This document shows, one piece after another, positions 4,908 to 5,138 of a DNA stretch of 5,138 nucleotides. The notes under the pieces are model-generated. The model was given only the letters and a program-made list of their open reading frames with translations. It did no database searches and was not told the DNA's origin. This DNA is from Deltaproteobacteria bacterium. Lineage in GTDB: Bacteria > Desulfobacterota > Deferrisomatia > Deferrisomatales > Deferrisomataceae. A program made the position numbers and the translations under genes. Position 1 is the stretch's first letter. Every line of letters starts with the position of its first letter. Location: NCBI GenBank assembly GCA_013152215.1, contig JAADGT010000113.1, positions 1-5,138 of the forward strand. Reading direction: 5' to 3'.

Positions 4908-4925
4908 CGATCAGGGGAGTGATCG
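4908..4925. repeat. Dyad upstream of the gene at 4976
   Basis: CGATCA (4908-4913) and TGATCG (4920-4925) are perfect 6-bp inverted arms around GGGGAG. GCG (4902-4904) and CGC (4926-4928) extend the pairing past a three-base bulge. It lies about 50 bases before the start codon, where an operator or leader hairpin could act. The regulator is unknown. Confidence 0.4.
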
Positions 4926-4975
4926 CGCCCGGTTGAACGCCGGATTCATCGTTTCTTTTTGAAAGGAGGAGAGCT

Positions 4976-5138
4976 ATGCCGAAAAGAAGAGTGATCCTGA
5001 CCGCGTGCACCTTGGTGGTGGCCGTGCCCCTGACGGCCTCGGCCGCGGCCACGTTGGAGGAGCGGGTGGAGGCGTTGGAGAAGAAGAACGCCGAGCTCTA
5101 CCACACCCTGCAGCAGAAGAAACAGGCCGGCCTGATGA
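4976..5138 (+). CDS. N-terminus of an exported protein with a coiled coil, probably an outer-membrane porin (partial)
   Basis: Only 54 codons are in the window and the frame is open to the edge. The ATG follows AAAGGAGGAG (4962-4971) by four bases, a strong ribosome binding site. Residues 1-24 look like a Sec signal peptide (MPKRR, a hydrophobic core, then TASAA). The mature start is a heptad-like, charged segment, TLEERVEALEKKNAELYH, followed by LQQKKQAGLM. A signal peptide plus short N-terminal coiled coil is typical of several outer-membrane beta-barrel families, including porins and LbtU-like siderophore porins in Desulfobacterota, but the barrel itself lies outside the window, so the family is inferred. 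Its position after the nickel operon suggests, without proving, a role in moving metal across the outer membrane. Confidence 0.7.
   Translation, partial: MPKRRVILTACTLVVAVPLTASAAATLEERVEALEKKNAELYHTLQQKKQAGLM

Larger units (their letters stand above)
4633..4975. other. Intergenic region after nikO, 343 bases
   Basis: No convincing gene is visible on either strand. It contains a weak short ORF coupled to nikO (4645-4716), a CGGGGCCC direct repeat that can fold on itself (4695-4711), a CCCCC/GGGGG stem (4727-4741), a weak terminator-like stem followed by a T-rich run (4816-4839), and a dyad (4908-4925) before the next gene. No clear sigma70 promoter for the gene at 4976 and no NikR-type dyad was found. 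Confidence 0.7.

Noticed and set aside
1..5138. CRISPR array, tRNA, rRNA or insertion sequence
   Set aside because: No regularly spaced direct repeats, tRNA-like folds, rRNA sequence or transposase motifs were seen.

Overview
The window is GC-rich and holds a compact, mostly co-directional nickel-uptake locus. The best fit is a high-GC Gram-negative bacterium of the Desulfobacterota (former Deltaproteobacteria) type. The grounds are the nikR-nikK-nikMLQO gene set, an operator that resembles the deltaproteobacterial NikR consensus, strong AAGGAGG-type ribosome binding sites, and a probable outer-membrane protein at the right edge. The taxon is an inference; no rRNA or other lineage marker is present.

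Layout. Positions 1-276 lie downstream of nikR. They hold no intact gene, but on the minus strand at about 163-266 there is what looks like the N-terminal remnant of a second CbiQ/EcfT-type transmembrane protein, broken by a one-base frameshift. nikR (277-696, minus) encodes a nickel-responsive ribbon-helix-helix repressor with all four nickel ligands. The divergent intergenic region (697-1093) carries a TTGACA-N17-TAGCAT promoter for the rightward operon. Overlapping it is a NikR-type dyad, GTGTAGC-N13-GTTACAC, followed by a leader of about 160 nt with a hairpin.

The rightward operon is nikK (1094-1861, exported DUF4198 protein), nikM (2019-2624, substrate-binding S component), nikL (2621-3190, exported and C-terminally anchored accessory subunit), nikQ (3197-3958, T component, TTG start) and nikO (3955-4632, ATPase). 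nikM/nikL and nikQ/nikO overlap by four bases, and nikL/nikQ are six bases apart with the ribosome binding site at the nikL stop, so nikMLQO looks tightly coupled. nikK is separated from nikM by 157 bases that contain two inverted repeats, one a near-perfect GC-rich hairpin directly before the nikM ribosome binding site.

After nikO, 343 bases hold no convincing gene, only small hairpins, a dyad and one weak short ORF. A new gene starts at 4976 and runs off the edge. It has a signal peptide followed by a short coiled coil, as in trimeric or siderophore-type outer-membrane porins.

Working model. NikM captures Ni2+ with its N-terminal Met-His. NikQ couples it to the NikO ATPase. NikL and NikK act on the periplasmic side, and both are predicted to start with histidine after signal-peptide cleavage. 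Ni-loaded NikR shuts the operon down by covering the promoter -10 region. The gene at 4976 could be the outer-membrane partner, but this is untested. The system is a recognisable family. The less ordinary parts are the broken second T-component, the N-terminal histidines, a Gly-to-Cys change in a NikQ coupling motif, and the structured nikK-nikM spacer.
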